Shown: positions 24,061-38,857 of the stretch, piece by piece | Position numbering within the stretch: position 1 is the first letter of the stretch | Layout of the letters: the number at the start of each line of letters is the position of its first letter | DNA from: Heterodera schachtii | Taxonomy: Eukaryota; Nematoda; Chromadorea; Rhabditida; Heteroderidae | NCBI GenBank assembly: GCA_023374025.1 | Contig: SIJG01000001.1 | Coordinates: 4,966,828-5,030,827, forward strand | Length of the DNA stretch: 64,000 bases | Direction of reading: 5' to 3' | The notes under the pieces: model-generated | Database searches by the model: none | Told to the model about the DNA's origin: nothing | What the model saw: only the letters and a program-made list of their open reading frames with translations | Position numbers and translations under genes: made by a program

Positions 24061-24689
24061 TCTGTTCGGTCAACGGATGCGAGCGGAAGTGTGCTGCCGG
24101 ACGGACTTGGAAATTATTTTTGATTTTCCTGACAAAACAAAAAACAAACATCATTCTGTTAATGATACCGAAGAGCCAATTGCTTCCTTAGTAAATCTGC
24201 TCACCGTTCTTTTTTGGTTTCGTTGGGAGTTTACGGCAAATAAATAAAAAAATAAATACTGTTCACTTATGTTTAATTTCTCTGTATCGGCTCGGCATCA
24301 ACTGAATAATTCCATTATCTCCGTTGTCGGGTGCATCAAAATGTTTCGTATTACCGAAACACGGCTTTTTTCACGACCCGAAACGACCCGTTTTTTTTTT
24401 GGGGTCCGAAGATTTTTGTTGGGTTTCGAGTCAAAAGCATAGGTGGCGCGTGGACAGAAAATTCCGGGTTAGCGGATTCAAATGGTTAGAATGTTTTATA
24501 TTATGGTCCTCGTCTCTATGTAAATGTTCTTAACCCGACTTCAGATGCGTATTCGAGGTGTGGTCTTATAGCTTTTATATGCTAGGATTAAGGTACTTAC
24601 ATATATTCCTTGTTTTTAATATTTTTAAAAGTCGATATGTCTTGAAATAAGCCGCTTTTAACACTTTTGAAATATAACCAGGATTCTAA
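24061..24689. other. Tropomyosin 3' region / intergenic
   Basis: Contains the probable 3' UTR of the muscle tropomyosin isoform (aataaa-type words near 24240-24255) and AT-rich sequence. I see no gene; the missing first exon of the mucolipin gene could lie here or just upstream. Confidence 0.4.
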
Positions 24690-24945
24690 TCGAATTTTCT
24701 GCTGCTCTCCTATGCTTTCAGTACAGTGACTGTACTATTTCTCTAGTAAGAGAAATCAGAATCCTGCGTAGCGCACAGAATCCTTTGCTTGTTCAGTGTA
24801 CAAAGTGAAATGAAAAATCAGGACATTCTCTCTAATGTCCTGATTTTTCGCTTCTCTCTTTTGCACGAGATTCTGATTCTCTTAATAAAGTACAGTCACT
24901 GTACTAAAGGTATAGGAGAGCAGCAGAAATTCGATGAGAACTCTG
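24690..24945. mobile_element. Foldback / MITE-like inverted-repeat element
   Basis: The left arm (about 24690-24765) is the reverse complement of the right arm (about 24865-24945); both share the block ctgctgctctccta and a tacagtgactgta palindrome. The centre holds a perfect hairpin: 24812-24827 pairs with 24833-24849. No coding capacity. Probably a non-autonomous DNA transposon relic. Confidence 0.75.
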
Positions 24946-25051
24946 AATATATTAATAACTTAAATGAGAGCTTTTGGTCAACTAAAACCTCAAGATCAGG
25001 GACACACATACATAATATACACCTAAAATTGCTTTCTTGCCAATTTTATAC

Positions 25052-25402
25052 TCATTTTTTTACTGTGCATTTCTCATGCGCAATGGCTATGCCATTGTCA
25101 TTAGACCATTTGGCTAAGTTAGCCAACGCTAAGGAGAGTAAATCCCGTTTCGAGTAATTTTTCATGCGATTGTAAATTTTAATATCATCAGCATACAATT
25201 TGATTCCGATTGCAGATATATTTAATAAGTAGGGATGCGATTTAATGAACGGCTTGAACTTTTGGAATCGAATCAGCGAGAAATTGGCCTTCGATTGCGG
25301 CGCCGCCTTCAGGTTTTGCAACATTTTGTTGACAATCTTGCTAATGAATGCCCCTGTTTTTTTTTGAAATGCATTTCTGCAATTTAATTTACATCTTTTC
25401 AT
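25052..25402 (-). pseudogene. Reverse transcriptase fragment (non-LTR retrotransposon relic)
   Basis: A 116-codon open stretch includes GIKLYADDIKIYNRM, the YADD catalytic motif of reverse transcriptases, followed by LANLAKWSNDNGIAIAHEKC, which resembles the sequence downstream of the motif in LINE-type RTs. Only this part of the palm domain is present; the fingers, endonuclease and 3' end are absent. It is a truncated, dead copy next to a foldback element. Confidence 0.75.
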
Positions 25403-25719
25403 GCCGCGGGTGCCTCACTTTGATTTTTTTTTTTTTTTTTGGCTTCCATGGCGGTGATGGAGACGGAAAATCCCGAAAAATTACATTTTTTTTTTTGAAA
25501 ATTTGCTAAATATCTTAAATAAATGACTAAAATTGGAAAAGCTATCCCAACATTTCGCTTTTTTTCCTTTTTTTGATGTTATAAAGTGCAAAAATTAAGG
25601 CAAAAAGTCGCTGAAATTTATTGCCCCTCAAAAAACAAAAATAATAATTTCTTTTCTCTCCTCCCTTCGCATAATTCTTTTTTTGTTCATCGTTTATCAT
25701 TTTCAATTGGTTTTTCCAG

Positions 25720-28700
25720 TTCTTCTTCTTGAATCCACTCGACAAGGTCAGATTAGTTTATTTTTGTTGGACGAAAAACCCAAAAATTTTCCAAAATTTC
25801 CGCCCCGCCTTTTCAGTACCGAATTCGGCGACAATTCCCATTCAAATTGTTCATCCAAGTGCTCAAAGTGGCATTCGTCACAATTCAGGTGAAAGCAGCA
25901 TGTTTCTAGCAGAAGGGTTTTGACATTGGCGAACTGTGAAATCCTTCCTCCCTAATTTTTTATGGTCATTATTTAATTTTCAAACAAAAAATTTCATCCG
26001 TTTCGGTGTCCAATGGTTTTTTTTTTTGTTGTTTTACTTTTTTTAAATTTAATTTTGTCAATTGTTTTTTCTTTCTTTCTTCAGTTGATTATCTTTGCTC
26101 AGCTGCGCATTTCGCACGTCGACTTTTTAGACGAAACGCGTACAGTGATGCGGCACAAATTCCTCAAGGGATGGGGCGACGAAAGGGACATGTACGAGAC
26201 GAGCAATTGGGAAATTGTCAAAAAAAAGACGATAACCGAAAATAATTAAATACAAAAAAACGAACAATTAAAAAACACCTTGAAGGCTTTTATGGTGAAT
26301 TACTAAGATTTTTTAAAAAATTTCCAAAAATACTGGAAAAATTTTCCGAATTTTTTGTGCACCGTAAAAATGGAGTTTAATGTCGTCAAAAATTCTAAAG
26401 TTATTCTTTGTTTACTCTTGAGATTGAAGTGTTTGTTTTTATGTCTTTTTCAGGCTCGTTTATCCACCGGCCAATGGCCATTACTCCGCGTACAGCAGCG
26501 ATCAAATCATCAAACATTTTGCACACATTGTTAAAGCGGTAAAAAAGAAGATGACAATCAGAATGAAATCCTGGGTGATAGAAAGTGAGGAAGAGAAGAG
26601 AGTCAGAGACGGAAGAGACAGGAGAAAGGAAGAGACTGAGAGAGAGAGAGAGAGAGGGGAATAGACACAAGTGTTAGAGATAGAGAGAGATGAAGAGACT
26701 CAGAGAGAGAGAGAGAGAGGGACAGACAAGTGTTAGAGAGGAAAAGGCTTGATTTTTGTCAATTTTTCAGTATTATTCCATCCAAAACGACTCGTTCGCC
26801 GCGTTCAGCTACGACACATCAGTGGCACAAATGCCCTACCAGGACGTGTGGGACGACGAGCTTGACAAGGCGCACATTGTCGACGAGCACCAATCGCTGA
26901 GGCTGCACACCGTTTTTGCCAACATTCCGCCACTGCGCTTGTGCATTGACCGAATTGCGGACGTGAAAATTCAGAACGAAATTTACTTTTTTGACACCAG
27001 CGTAGAGAATGGTAACGGATTTTCACAAAAAAATAACCAATTTTTACGATTTTGAGCAAAATTTTTAAGGAATTTAGAATTTTTGGGGTCCGGCGGTGCC
27101 GAAATAGGCGCCGCCTGTGAAAAATTTTAAAGAATTAAATATGACTTTTTTTTGCTGGGCGAAATGGGCCTAAATGGTGCCTTTTTCCGGGAATATTTAC
27201 AAACTCAAAATTTCTGTCCCTTTCTCATTGTCACAGAATGCTTTGTGCTGGATTTCACGCAGACGGAGGTGGACGCCGTGTTCTGCGACCCGTTCACCGT
27301 GCGTCGACTGTTGGTCCAACGGAACATAACCTTTCGGGCGGAGGACGCGCTGATCGTGTCCAAGGCGTTCATCAACTTCAATCTGCGCACCATTCACTAC
27401 AGCACATTGAAAAATGATCGGAAGCCGGAGTGTTACCTGATCAGACTGACCATCCGTTTTGACAACTCACGGCACACGGGCCAGGTCAAGGTGGACCTGA
27501 TTTCCACGATCAGGCACGTGTTTTTTTTTCGAATTTTCCCTTAAAAAATTCTAATATTTTTTTTCTTGGGAAATACTGTTTGAAAATTTTTTTTAATTTT
27601 TCGGGGGAAACGACCTGCTCCGCGTTTAGAGTGCTTTTAAACGATTTTGGGAAATTTTCAAAAAATATTTATTGTTATTTTCTTAGAAAAATTAAAGCTT
27701 CCTTTTTTCTTGAAAATATACAAATCCAAACATTGGTGCTAAAGTCGTTTCCCTTTACAGTTACATCAATTTGTGCAACGGACGCATTCTGCAAGGTGAA
27801 AAAAGCTTATCACAGGGATTGAAGGCGCCTTTTAAATTTTGATAATTTTTCCCCATAAAACGAAAGCAAAATTAAAACCATTATTTTATTTCCATTTGCT
27901 AAAATTTCCTTTTTCATTATCAAAGCAGACAATTCGGTGCCATTCAAAAAAAAAAACCAAATTGGAATATTCTGTTTTTCTTCTTACAGTAAACCGCTTC
28001 GGGTTGGGTACGGTAATGATCGCTCTGCTCGATCTGTTCGTGCTGTCCATGTGCCTTGGCTCGCTGTTTCTCTGCGTGCGCTCGCTGGTCAAAGGACATT
28101 TGTTGAAAAATGTTTGAAAAATAAAATATAATTTAAATTATTATTATTTCCAAAAGACTACACGTGAATACTTCGATCGGGCATTTGGCATTCGGTTGAG
28201 CATCCAAGACAAGTGGGAGTTCTTCAACATGTGGTACGGCATTGTTGTCGTGGTAAGGCGTGCCGTAACACAATGATGAACCCCAGCATTTAAAATGGGA
28301 TCCCACACATTCGTAGGCCGTCGGTCTCTATGGCGTTTTTAGCCTTTTGCTCTATGACACCCGCAGTTTTTCACCGCACTAATTTCAGGGAAACAATCAT
28401 TGCAAAACTACGGCGCGACGGTGCTGCGACAAGCGCCGTCGAAATTTTTTTTTTGCAAATTTATTAGTTAACGAACCGCCAGTATAAAATTTTTTACCGA
28501 ACTTGTTAAGGAGGAACCGGCGCTATTTTGTTCCGCCACCCCTTTTTGCACATAATATGTATACATTTGCTTTTGATCGGACAAAACAAAAAAGTTCCGC
28601 TTATTTCTGCCTAATTTTTGAATATACAAACAACAGAACGACCTGTTGCTCATCACCAGCACCGTCTGCAAGGTGTCCATCCAATTCCGTGACTTTGACT

Positions 28701-30292
28701 CGTCGGCACTGTTCACACTCACCGGTGTACTGCTCGGTCTCGGCGTGTTCCTGGTGTTCTTTGGCCTACTCCGCTATTTCACTTTCTTCTCCCAGTATAA
28801 TGTCCGTTCTATTATTTCCATAATTTGTTTGCTAATTACAACTTAATTACCCCATTCTCAATGAACTTCTTATTTCAAGGTCATCATTCTGACATTGCGC
28901 AAATCGTTTCCATCCATTTTGCGCTTTTTGGTTGGCGCGGTCATTCTCTACTGTGGATTTCTGTTGTGAGTTGTACGATTGAACATACTGTAATTTGACC
29001 ATTTGTCTTTTTCAGTACCGGATGGGTAATCATTGGTCCCTACAGCTTGAAGGTGGTGTCTTCTACTTAATTTCTTTTAAGATTTTGTATAAAACTCAAA
29101 AAATGAAAAATTAAGTTTCAAAAAAGTCATCATAGTCATGCGGAAACCCATTGTTTGCATATTTATTGGCTGCCATGCATTAGGGCATTCAAAATGTGCA
29201 CCAAAAATTGCAAAATATACTCATAAATTTTCCTAAATTTAGGGTAAAATTTCTTGAAATTCATCAACTTAAGCTAAAAAATCTCGAAAATAGTTTTTTA
29301 GCAGAAAAAATACAAAACAAAGTTAAATAAATCTATTAATTTTGAAGAAAACTGAAAAAAAAATCGAAAATTTTCCATTTGTATTTTTTATTTTTGTCCT
29401 AAATTTCCAATTTTTAATAAATTAGATTTTAATTAATATTTTTGAGAAAATACCCAAAAACTGAACTTTTTTTATGCATATAATTGGATGCCCTACCCTA
29501 TCGTTACTTTTATAATCATTTAAACTCACTCAAATTTAAAAAATTCTTGAATTTCTTATGTTTTTTTCCAAAAGCATTAAAATCCATTTTATTTGTTGTC
29601 ATTTGTCAGTTCCGCACATTGGGCGATTCGTCCGGAGCGCTTTTTTCGCTGCTCAATGGGGACGACATGTTCGCCACCTTTTACACGATCAGTGACGACA
29701 ATTCGATCATCAAACTGTTCGGCACCGTGTACATCTACTTGTTCGTCTCCGTTTTCGTTTATGTTGTTTTGTCGCTGTTCATCGCCATCATAATGGATTC
29801 TTATGAGGTGGGTGGGGGACGTCGGAATTGCGCTGATTAATTAACTAATTACTGCCGATTACACATCAATAGATGTTGAGGGCACAGGCCCTTCGGGCCT
29901 GTGTGAACTCGCCTCGTCATGCGGATCAATTCCGGAAACTCATGTCAGCCATCATCTGCGACATGCATAGTCGGCTAACAACAACAACTAATTACTGCTA
30001 ATACTTTAACAATTAAATGGTATTATTAGTGGCCAATTTGTAGGCGGTCCAGCCTCAACTTTAGCAATTAGGATAATGATTAATGGATTTTTGACACGTT
30101 AAATGTGGAAGTTTTCAATGTTTTCTCATTATTAATTCCATTTTTTATGCTTTTGAGGTTGTCAAGAAGCAGCACAACCCGGCACTGGCCGACCACAAGT
30201 CCGCGCTGCACGAATTCCTGGACAGCTCGGAGACACCGCGGGCGGGCACGGACGAAGCACGTGAACTTTTTGCGGCCGACCAGCTGCTTTGA
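25720..30292 (+). CDS. cup-5: Mucolipin / TRPML lysosomal cation channel (cup-5 ortholog), 5' exon not found
   Basis: TRPML channels release Ca2+ and other cations from lysosomes. Exons: 25720-25746, 25817-25888, 26085-26191, 26454-26538, 26771-27011, 27237-27513, 27761-27795, 27990-28111, 28157-28252, 28637-28801, 28880-28965, 29016-29052, 29610-29807, 30158-30292. All phases match. The order fits the family: FFFLNPLDKYRIR before helix S1, a lumenal domain of about 190 residues, then S2-S6. The pore loop has LLNGDDMFATF, the mucolipin selectivity-filter motif. The C-terminus ends FAADQLL. Intron 27514-27760 has a GC donor. The first exon with the ATG was not identified. It converges with SCAMP on the opposite strand. 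Confidence 0.92.
29883..29903. repeat. Perfect hairpin in the last mucolipin intron
   Basis: A 21-base palindrome with a core GGCCCTTCGGGCC. The same core occurs at the centre of the foldback element at 54421-54443. Confidence 0.8.
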
Positions 30293-31127
30293 TTATCGTA
30301 CTGGGAATGACAATTTAATTATTTAAAACGATGACTTTTCGCGTTCATTTTTGTGTTTAAATTTCATATTTGTTTTGATGTGTTCATGCCATATAATTTT
30401 CGTTTTGTCTTTTCCGTTTTCAAAATAAAAATTGTTCTCCAACGCCGCTTCAATTTGGTTCGGTCTACAAAAATCTTGACTACAATGTCAAATACGGTAT
30501 CGAACTCAATGTGGGCAATTGGGGTGCCCTTTAGGGATAATACTGTATATATTTTTTGCGATTTTTGGCATTTAATTTTTTTAATTAAAAAAGTCCTGAT
30601 GGACCGGTCCGAAAAATAGGATTGGTTTCCCGGAGAACGGGAGTTTTAGCCCATTAGTCCCGGTCCATCGTCAAATGCCGGTCCCGGCTATTTCAATATT
30701 GTGAGCTCTGTCTACCACCATAAAATTTTAGGGATTATATCAGAAAATTAAATATTGTAATACAATTATAAGCTCAATTTCATTTATCACTATTTATTTT
30801 GTATTTGTGAAAGTGTAAAAAATATAAAGTCAAAAGAGGAAATTTAAAAGTTCCAATTAATAATATAAGAAAATTTGGTTGGAATTTCATAAATTTGGGG
30901 GTGGGAGGAGGGGAGACAATACTAGAGACCGGAGGAGATCAGAGTTCTGTCGGATTTATTGGCAAAACAGAATTAGATTAAGTAAGGAAGACAGTGTCCC
31001 CGAACCAATTTTTCCAAAAACCGGTCTCTAGGTGATACAATCACAATTCTGTTAAAAATTTAAAAATATTAAAAAATATGGCGGTCTGTGCACCGCCCGT
31101 CCCTCTCTCTCTCGTCAAAAATCAGTG
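30293..31127. other. Intergenic region between convergent mucolipin and SCAMP genes
   Basis: AT-rich. It contains a small inverted repeat: tagagaccgg near 30923-30933 and ccggtctcta near 31020-31031. No gene seen; it probably holds both 3' UTRs. Confidence 0.5.
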
Positions 31128-33643
31128 TCAGTATCTTCCGCCGGTCATTTCGTTCACCGCATGCGCCGCAGCCGCACGCGCCGCTTGGTTGGCAGCCTAA
31201 AAGGAGAATAAATAAATCGTCACGGAGAAAAGACACTGACATAATAATAGTCAGAGAACGACTACGGTAATTAGACTGTATCATTTGAACTGTTTCAGTG
31301 AATTTGGGTAAAACAGTTCAAATATTCCAATAAACACAGAGACAGAAGACACCTGTTGGACATTTCTGTCGGACATCACTCCGCTGCTGAACTCCTGGCG
31401 AGCCTTGTCGAAACTGAAACCAGCGCCTCTATACCATCGATGGACCTCAAATTGGAAAAAGACATTTGGAGGGCAAATCTGACGAAAAATGACTTTGATC
31501 AGAGACAAACACATGCCGACGAAGGCAAGCGAAAAGAACGCAGCGGAACAGAGCATAACCAAACCAACGAAGAAGTGAGTACTGAAATGGAAAGGAATCA
31601 AAAGGGAGGATAAAATGGGAAAAATATAAAATTAAATTGAAATGGCTGACCGAATAATGGAAAGCGTATCACTCCAACCGCTGATTTAAAAGTATTGGAA
31701 TATTCTTGAGCAGTTAGTGATTGCTTATTACCAGGCATATTCCGACAGTCCGAGTGCTTGGATGAAACAAAAAATGGTGTGGAGGAAGAGGACCAAGAAG
31801 AAGACCAAGAAATTGAAGGACGAATCATCACTGACAAAGAACAGAGAATGAAAAGAAAAGTCAAGGCATTGCCCACCGAAATGCTTTGTAAACGGGGCGA
31901 AACCAAAGGAGAAAAGCGCACGGAGTGAACAGAGCCAATTGAATGACAGCCAAAAAGGGGAGACCGATGGGACCACCGGCGAACAGAACGAACAGCAAAG
32001 AGGCGACCAAGTTGAAGGCCAATGCCAACACGTACAGCAGATAGACATGGTAAACCCAACGGACGGTTTCCTAAAATGGGAAAGAATGGGCGAGAAAAGA
32101 TAAAAGGAGACAAAAACACATTGAAACAATGACGACACCTGAAACTGTTGGGGAATCTCCACATCGATGTCCTGGTAAAAGCATGGCTTCAGCGGCACAA
32201 TGCTCGGAAGCGGAGGCCAATTGTGGTCACGATTCTGTGCCCCAAACCCAACGCCGTTTGCCTGCGGCTGCGTTTGCTGACGACGGTTTTGCTCCTAATT
32301 GAGGCAACGGATGTATTGTAGAAGAAATCAGGTTTTTTGGACCAAAGGGAATTCAATTTTTGCCCACCAAATGATATTAAATATTCCACTTTCCGTTTAA
32401 ATTTGAGTCAATCGCTCGTGCGTCCCCTTTCGACCTGTTCCCTTTTGCTCAATTCCTCCTGTCGACGAAACAATTCATCTTGTCCCATGCTAACTGCCGG
32501 TGGAGTCGAGTTGGTAGCCTTAAATAGGGAATTCAAAAAGAAACAATCTTTGAAACGGTTGTGAGTTGGACCATTGAATTGCGAAAATTAAATTGGCGTC
32601 TTCTTGCCAAATCTAATAAAAATTAATTCATTTCTCCATGAAAGTCTTTTGCCGAATTTTGCTTTTTTATTTGTGACGACGTAAAAGAAACTGTGAAAGG
32701 GTCAATTTTATGAAGGTTATTCCCAGGGCGAGAGAACAGCAGAATGCCAATGGCATTCCATCGCCACCAAAATTGGACGGAATAAAAAATGCCAACGGAG
32801 GAAAAAGAAATCGATAAAGGAAACGGAGAGAGAGAAAAAACGGAGAGAGAAATGAGAAAAAGGGGAGAAAAGAGAAAAAAACGATTGCAAAGCGAAAGAA
32901 ACAGAAAGACAAAAAGCGATCAAGAAACAAATGATGTTTTAATCTAATTGTAAGCATAAAAAGAGGTAAAAATGAGGATTCGCTTTTTAGTGTTCCAATC
33001 GCCCAAACGGACATCGCTGATCCATCAATTCCATTTAATAAGACTGGCAAAAATTGATCATTTTTGGGTCAAAGAAATATAAAGAAATTATTGTCGTTTC
33101 CGGACACCAACCAATAAGCGGAATTTGTTTCAATTTTTAAAATTTTGCCATTCTTGTGGTATTTCTTCAACCCTGAATTTGGATTTAAATTTTTCAATAA
33201 AAATGGGTAATTTTTTTTAATTTTAAGCATTTTTCTTAACAAATTTCATTAAAATTTTCCTGGCTGCGCCTAACGGCACCGCCGGGACCCCAATCGGTAA
33301 ACTGAAGCTTAAATAATTTTATTTTTAAGTGCAAAATAAAAGCCACAAATTCTCGGTTAATTTATAAATAAAAATTAAAATGGAATAAACACGGCGGTTT
33401 CAAAACATGCACTAACCTGGCCAGCGGAAGCACTTGGTGCGAATGGGTTGTACTCCTCGATGACCGACTGACTCGTGGAATTGTTTCCGACTGATGCAGC
33501 CGGCGAAACCACACGCTGAACAGCCGGGTCCTGAGGGAAAAATGATTTGTAAAACAGAAAAATAAAATAACCACTAACAGAAAGGTATTAAATGAACGTA
33601 CCTTAAAAGGGTCAGCAAATGGGTTTCCTTCCAATTTCGACAT
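31128..33643 (-). CDS. Secretory carrier-associated membrane protein (SCAMP)
   Basis: SCAMPs are four-helix proteins of post-Golgi and endosomal vesicles. Exons (coding order): 33602-33643, 33417-33530, 32435-32518, 32139-32294, 31877-32070, 31732-31830, 31651-31680, 31353-31581, 31128-31196, giving 338 residues, the normal SCAMP length. The N-terminus [14 protein letters not shown] and a later EEYNPFAPS carry the NPF repeats that bind EH-domain proteins. A short coiled coil ([16 protein letters not shown]) follows, then the signature [16 protein letters not shown] before the first helix. Four membrane helices are spread over the next exons, and the tail ([17 protein letters not shown]...[14 protein letters not shown]) is typical. 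One coding exon is only 30 nt. It is divergent from the eEF1A gene. Confidence 0.94.
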
Positions 33644-36180
<2,537 letters not shown>

Positions 36181-36372
36181 GAAACGCTGATAATTGGAAT
36201 GGATTCGATTTTTGGATTTGTTGTTTTTTTGGCCGTGAAATAGGCCCGTTAACTTTGGGTTTTGTTGGATAAAATTTGTTTTAATCTGTTTGCTTTTTGA
36301 TATTGGTTTTTTTCCAGCAATGTTTTGCAATACATTTGTCCTTTGGGTGGATAATTCAATTGAAGATCATCG

Positions 36373-36945
<573 letters not shown>

Positions 36946-37145
36946 ACACTTGGAAATGTCAATCTTATCGACTGATTTTTTGAAGGGACTTCTGGCACTT
37001 TTCTACACACTTTGTTGGGGAAATTTGGCTATTTTAAATGATTACTGAAATGACATTAATTTATTATTGCATCATACTCCTAGATAAAAAGTGCAAAATA
37101 AAATCGAATGATTTGTAATATCGTTTTTCTTGACAATGAGTCGTT
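36946..37145. other. Convergent intergenic region HINT / NRK-MoaE
   Basis: 200 bp of AT-rich sequence holding both 3' UTRs; aataaa occurs at about 37097. Confidence 0.6.
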
Positions 37146-38698
37146 TTATTCCCCGTTTTGCGGCTGTTCAGTATTTTCTTTCCAAGAGCATGTCCCATCG
37201 TCGTACTTTTCCTTAAGTGATGAAAATTCATATTCGTTTTATAAGGGTTTTGAAAGAAAGGACCTTCTTCCAAATTGGCACTCTCTTCTTCAGCTCGTCA
37301 ATTAACCATTTGGTGGCAGTGATTGCCGCATTTCGCTGCGGGGCACTGACGGAAATGATAACGGAAATTTGCCCGATTGGGACTACCCTAAATAATAAGT
37401 AAATTCAAAGTAAAATTCTCTCGAACTGACCCGATTCGATGAGCTATGTAAATTCGAAGAAGCGAAGGGTCGATTTTGTCTCGCACCTCAATACACAGTT
37501 TGGCAATTTCTTCGCGTGCCATCGGTTGGTAAGCCTCGTATTCCAACTCGAGAACGCGTTTACCGCAAAAAGAATCCCGGGTCGTTCCTAAAGTGGGTCA
37601 TGTTGAAGCAAAATGACTTCGTAACTTCAAAACCCAAAGACTGACTAGAAAAAATTTTGGGATCACCTTTCGGCACCCGTACCGGAAAAGAGGGAATTGG
37701 CCCCACAAGACGCGGAAGAGACCCATTCGAGCGCGACTTCAGTGCTCAAACAGTCGTGTCGCAGTTCGATTTTGTCACAGAGCAAATGTTGGAACTGAAT
37801 TTGTTGAAGCCTTTTTAGTTTCGTTATTGCCGATACGACCGTGACAATTATTTCGTCCACAGGGATTTGCCTGTCCGCTTTGACAAATGCTAATGGCCTC
37901 GTCGATGTCTCTTTAAATTCTTTTGCTTTTTGCAGCGTTTGTTCGTACGCCGGCCAAACGACTTGGTCAAAGTACCTTCAAATTTGTCAAGCCTTATTAG
38001 CCAGTGTCAACTTTGTCTTTTGTTTATATATTTTTTTGATTCCCGTCTCATTTCCGCCCCGATTTCTTGCCCAATTTCGTCCGGTGGGTCGTAAGTGCGA
38101 AGGACGCGTCTCTGCCGACAACTTTCCTTGTCAATGGTGAGGAAAACTGTGCAGTCGGCCCAGCGGATGGCGTCAAGGTCAGTGAGCATATTTCCCTGAA
38201 CGGTCGGTCAGTCCGTCGCTCGTCCTCTGTCCCCTCTCCGCTCACTTCCATTATCAACGCATCCAATTTGGGGTCTTTCGACGCGCTGGCAATTTCCTCC
38301 AATATCAAATGCTCATTCAACTGAATGCAATGGATGATTTCACAATGCGTTTCGCCCATACGGCGTCGGTTTGGTCGTAATCGTAGAAAGTGATGGAGGG
38401 GTCCTCGGCATTGGCCAATGTGCGCACATTCTCTTTGGTTTTGTAGAAACGGTCTTGGCCAATCAGTCGAACGGAAAGACCGCACCGCCTCAGCTGAAGT
38501 TGAACAATTTTGGGCTACCCATAGCAACAAATTACCAGGGCCACACACCTCCTCCACCAGTGAATTGGCCAAACTCGTCTTGCCCGTGCACGTGGCGCCA
38601 GCCAAACTCAAAATTTTTGCACTTTGCTCACAATTTCTACCGAAGATTTGTCGGAGTGGGCGGCCACCAAAAGCGAAGGCGGAGGAGGACATTCGCAT
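37146..38698 (-). CDS. Nicotinamide riboside kinase - molybdopterin synthase large subunit (MoaE/MOCS2B) fusion
   Basis: Exons (coding order): 38549-38698, 38362-38493, 38246-38320, 38071-38195, 37683-37975, 37431-37587, 37264-37387, 37146-37211; 373 residues. Residues 1-221 resemble nicotinamide riboside kinases: P-loop LAGATCTGKTSLA, IGQDRFYK with the catalytic Asp, and YDPPDEIGYFDQVVWPAYEQ. Residues about 222-373 are MoaE: GANSLFSGTTRDSF, LEYEAYQPMA, AHRIG, and ELKKRVPIWKKE with both catalytic lysines (E. coli K119 and K126). The His of the conserved HR pair is Gln (SAPQRNAA). Exon 37683-37975 encodes the end of the kinase and the start of MoaE without a stop or intron. The intron before it has a GC donor. 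The start may be at 38698 or 38692. Confidence 0.85.
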
Positions 38699-38857
38699 GG
38701 AAAGCGAAAGGAATGGAACAATTGGAAAGGGCGACACAAACACAGAAATTTGCATGAATGTCCAGCAATAATCGAAAAAAAGAAGCCAAAAGACTGACAC
38801 TTTTCTTTATTTTGGTAGCATCATAAAAATGGAATAAAATGATTTTCCTCTGGTCGC

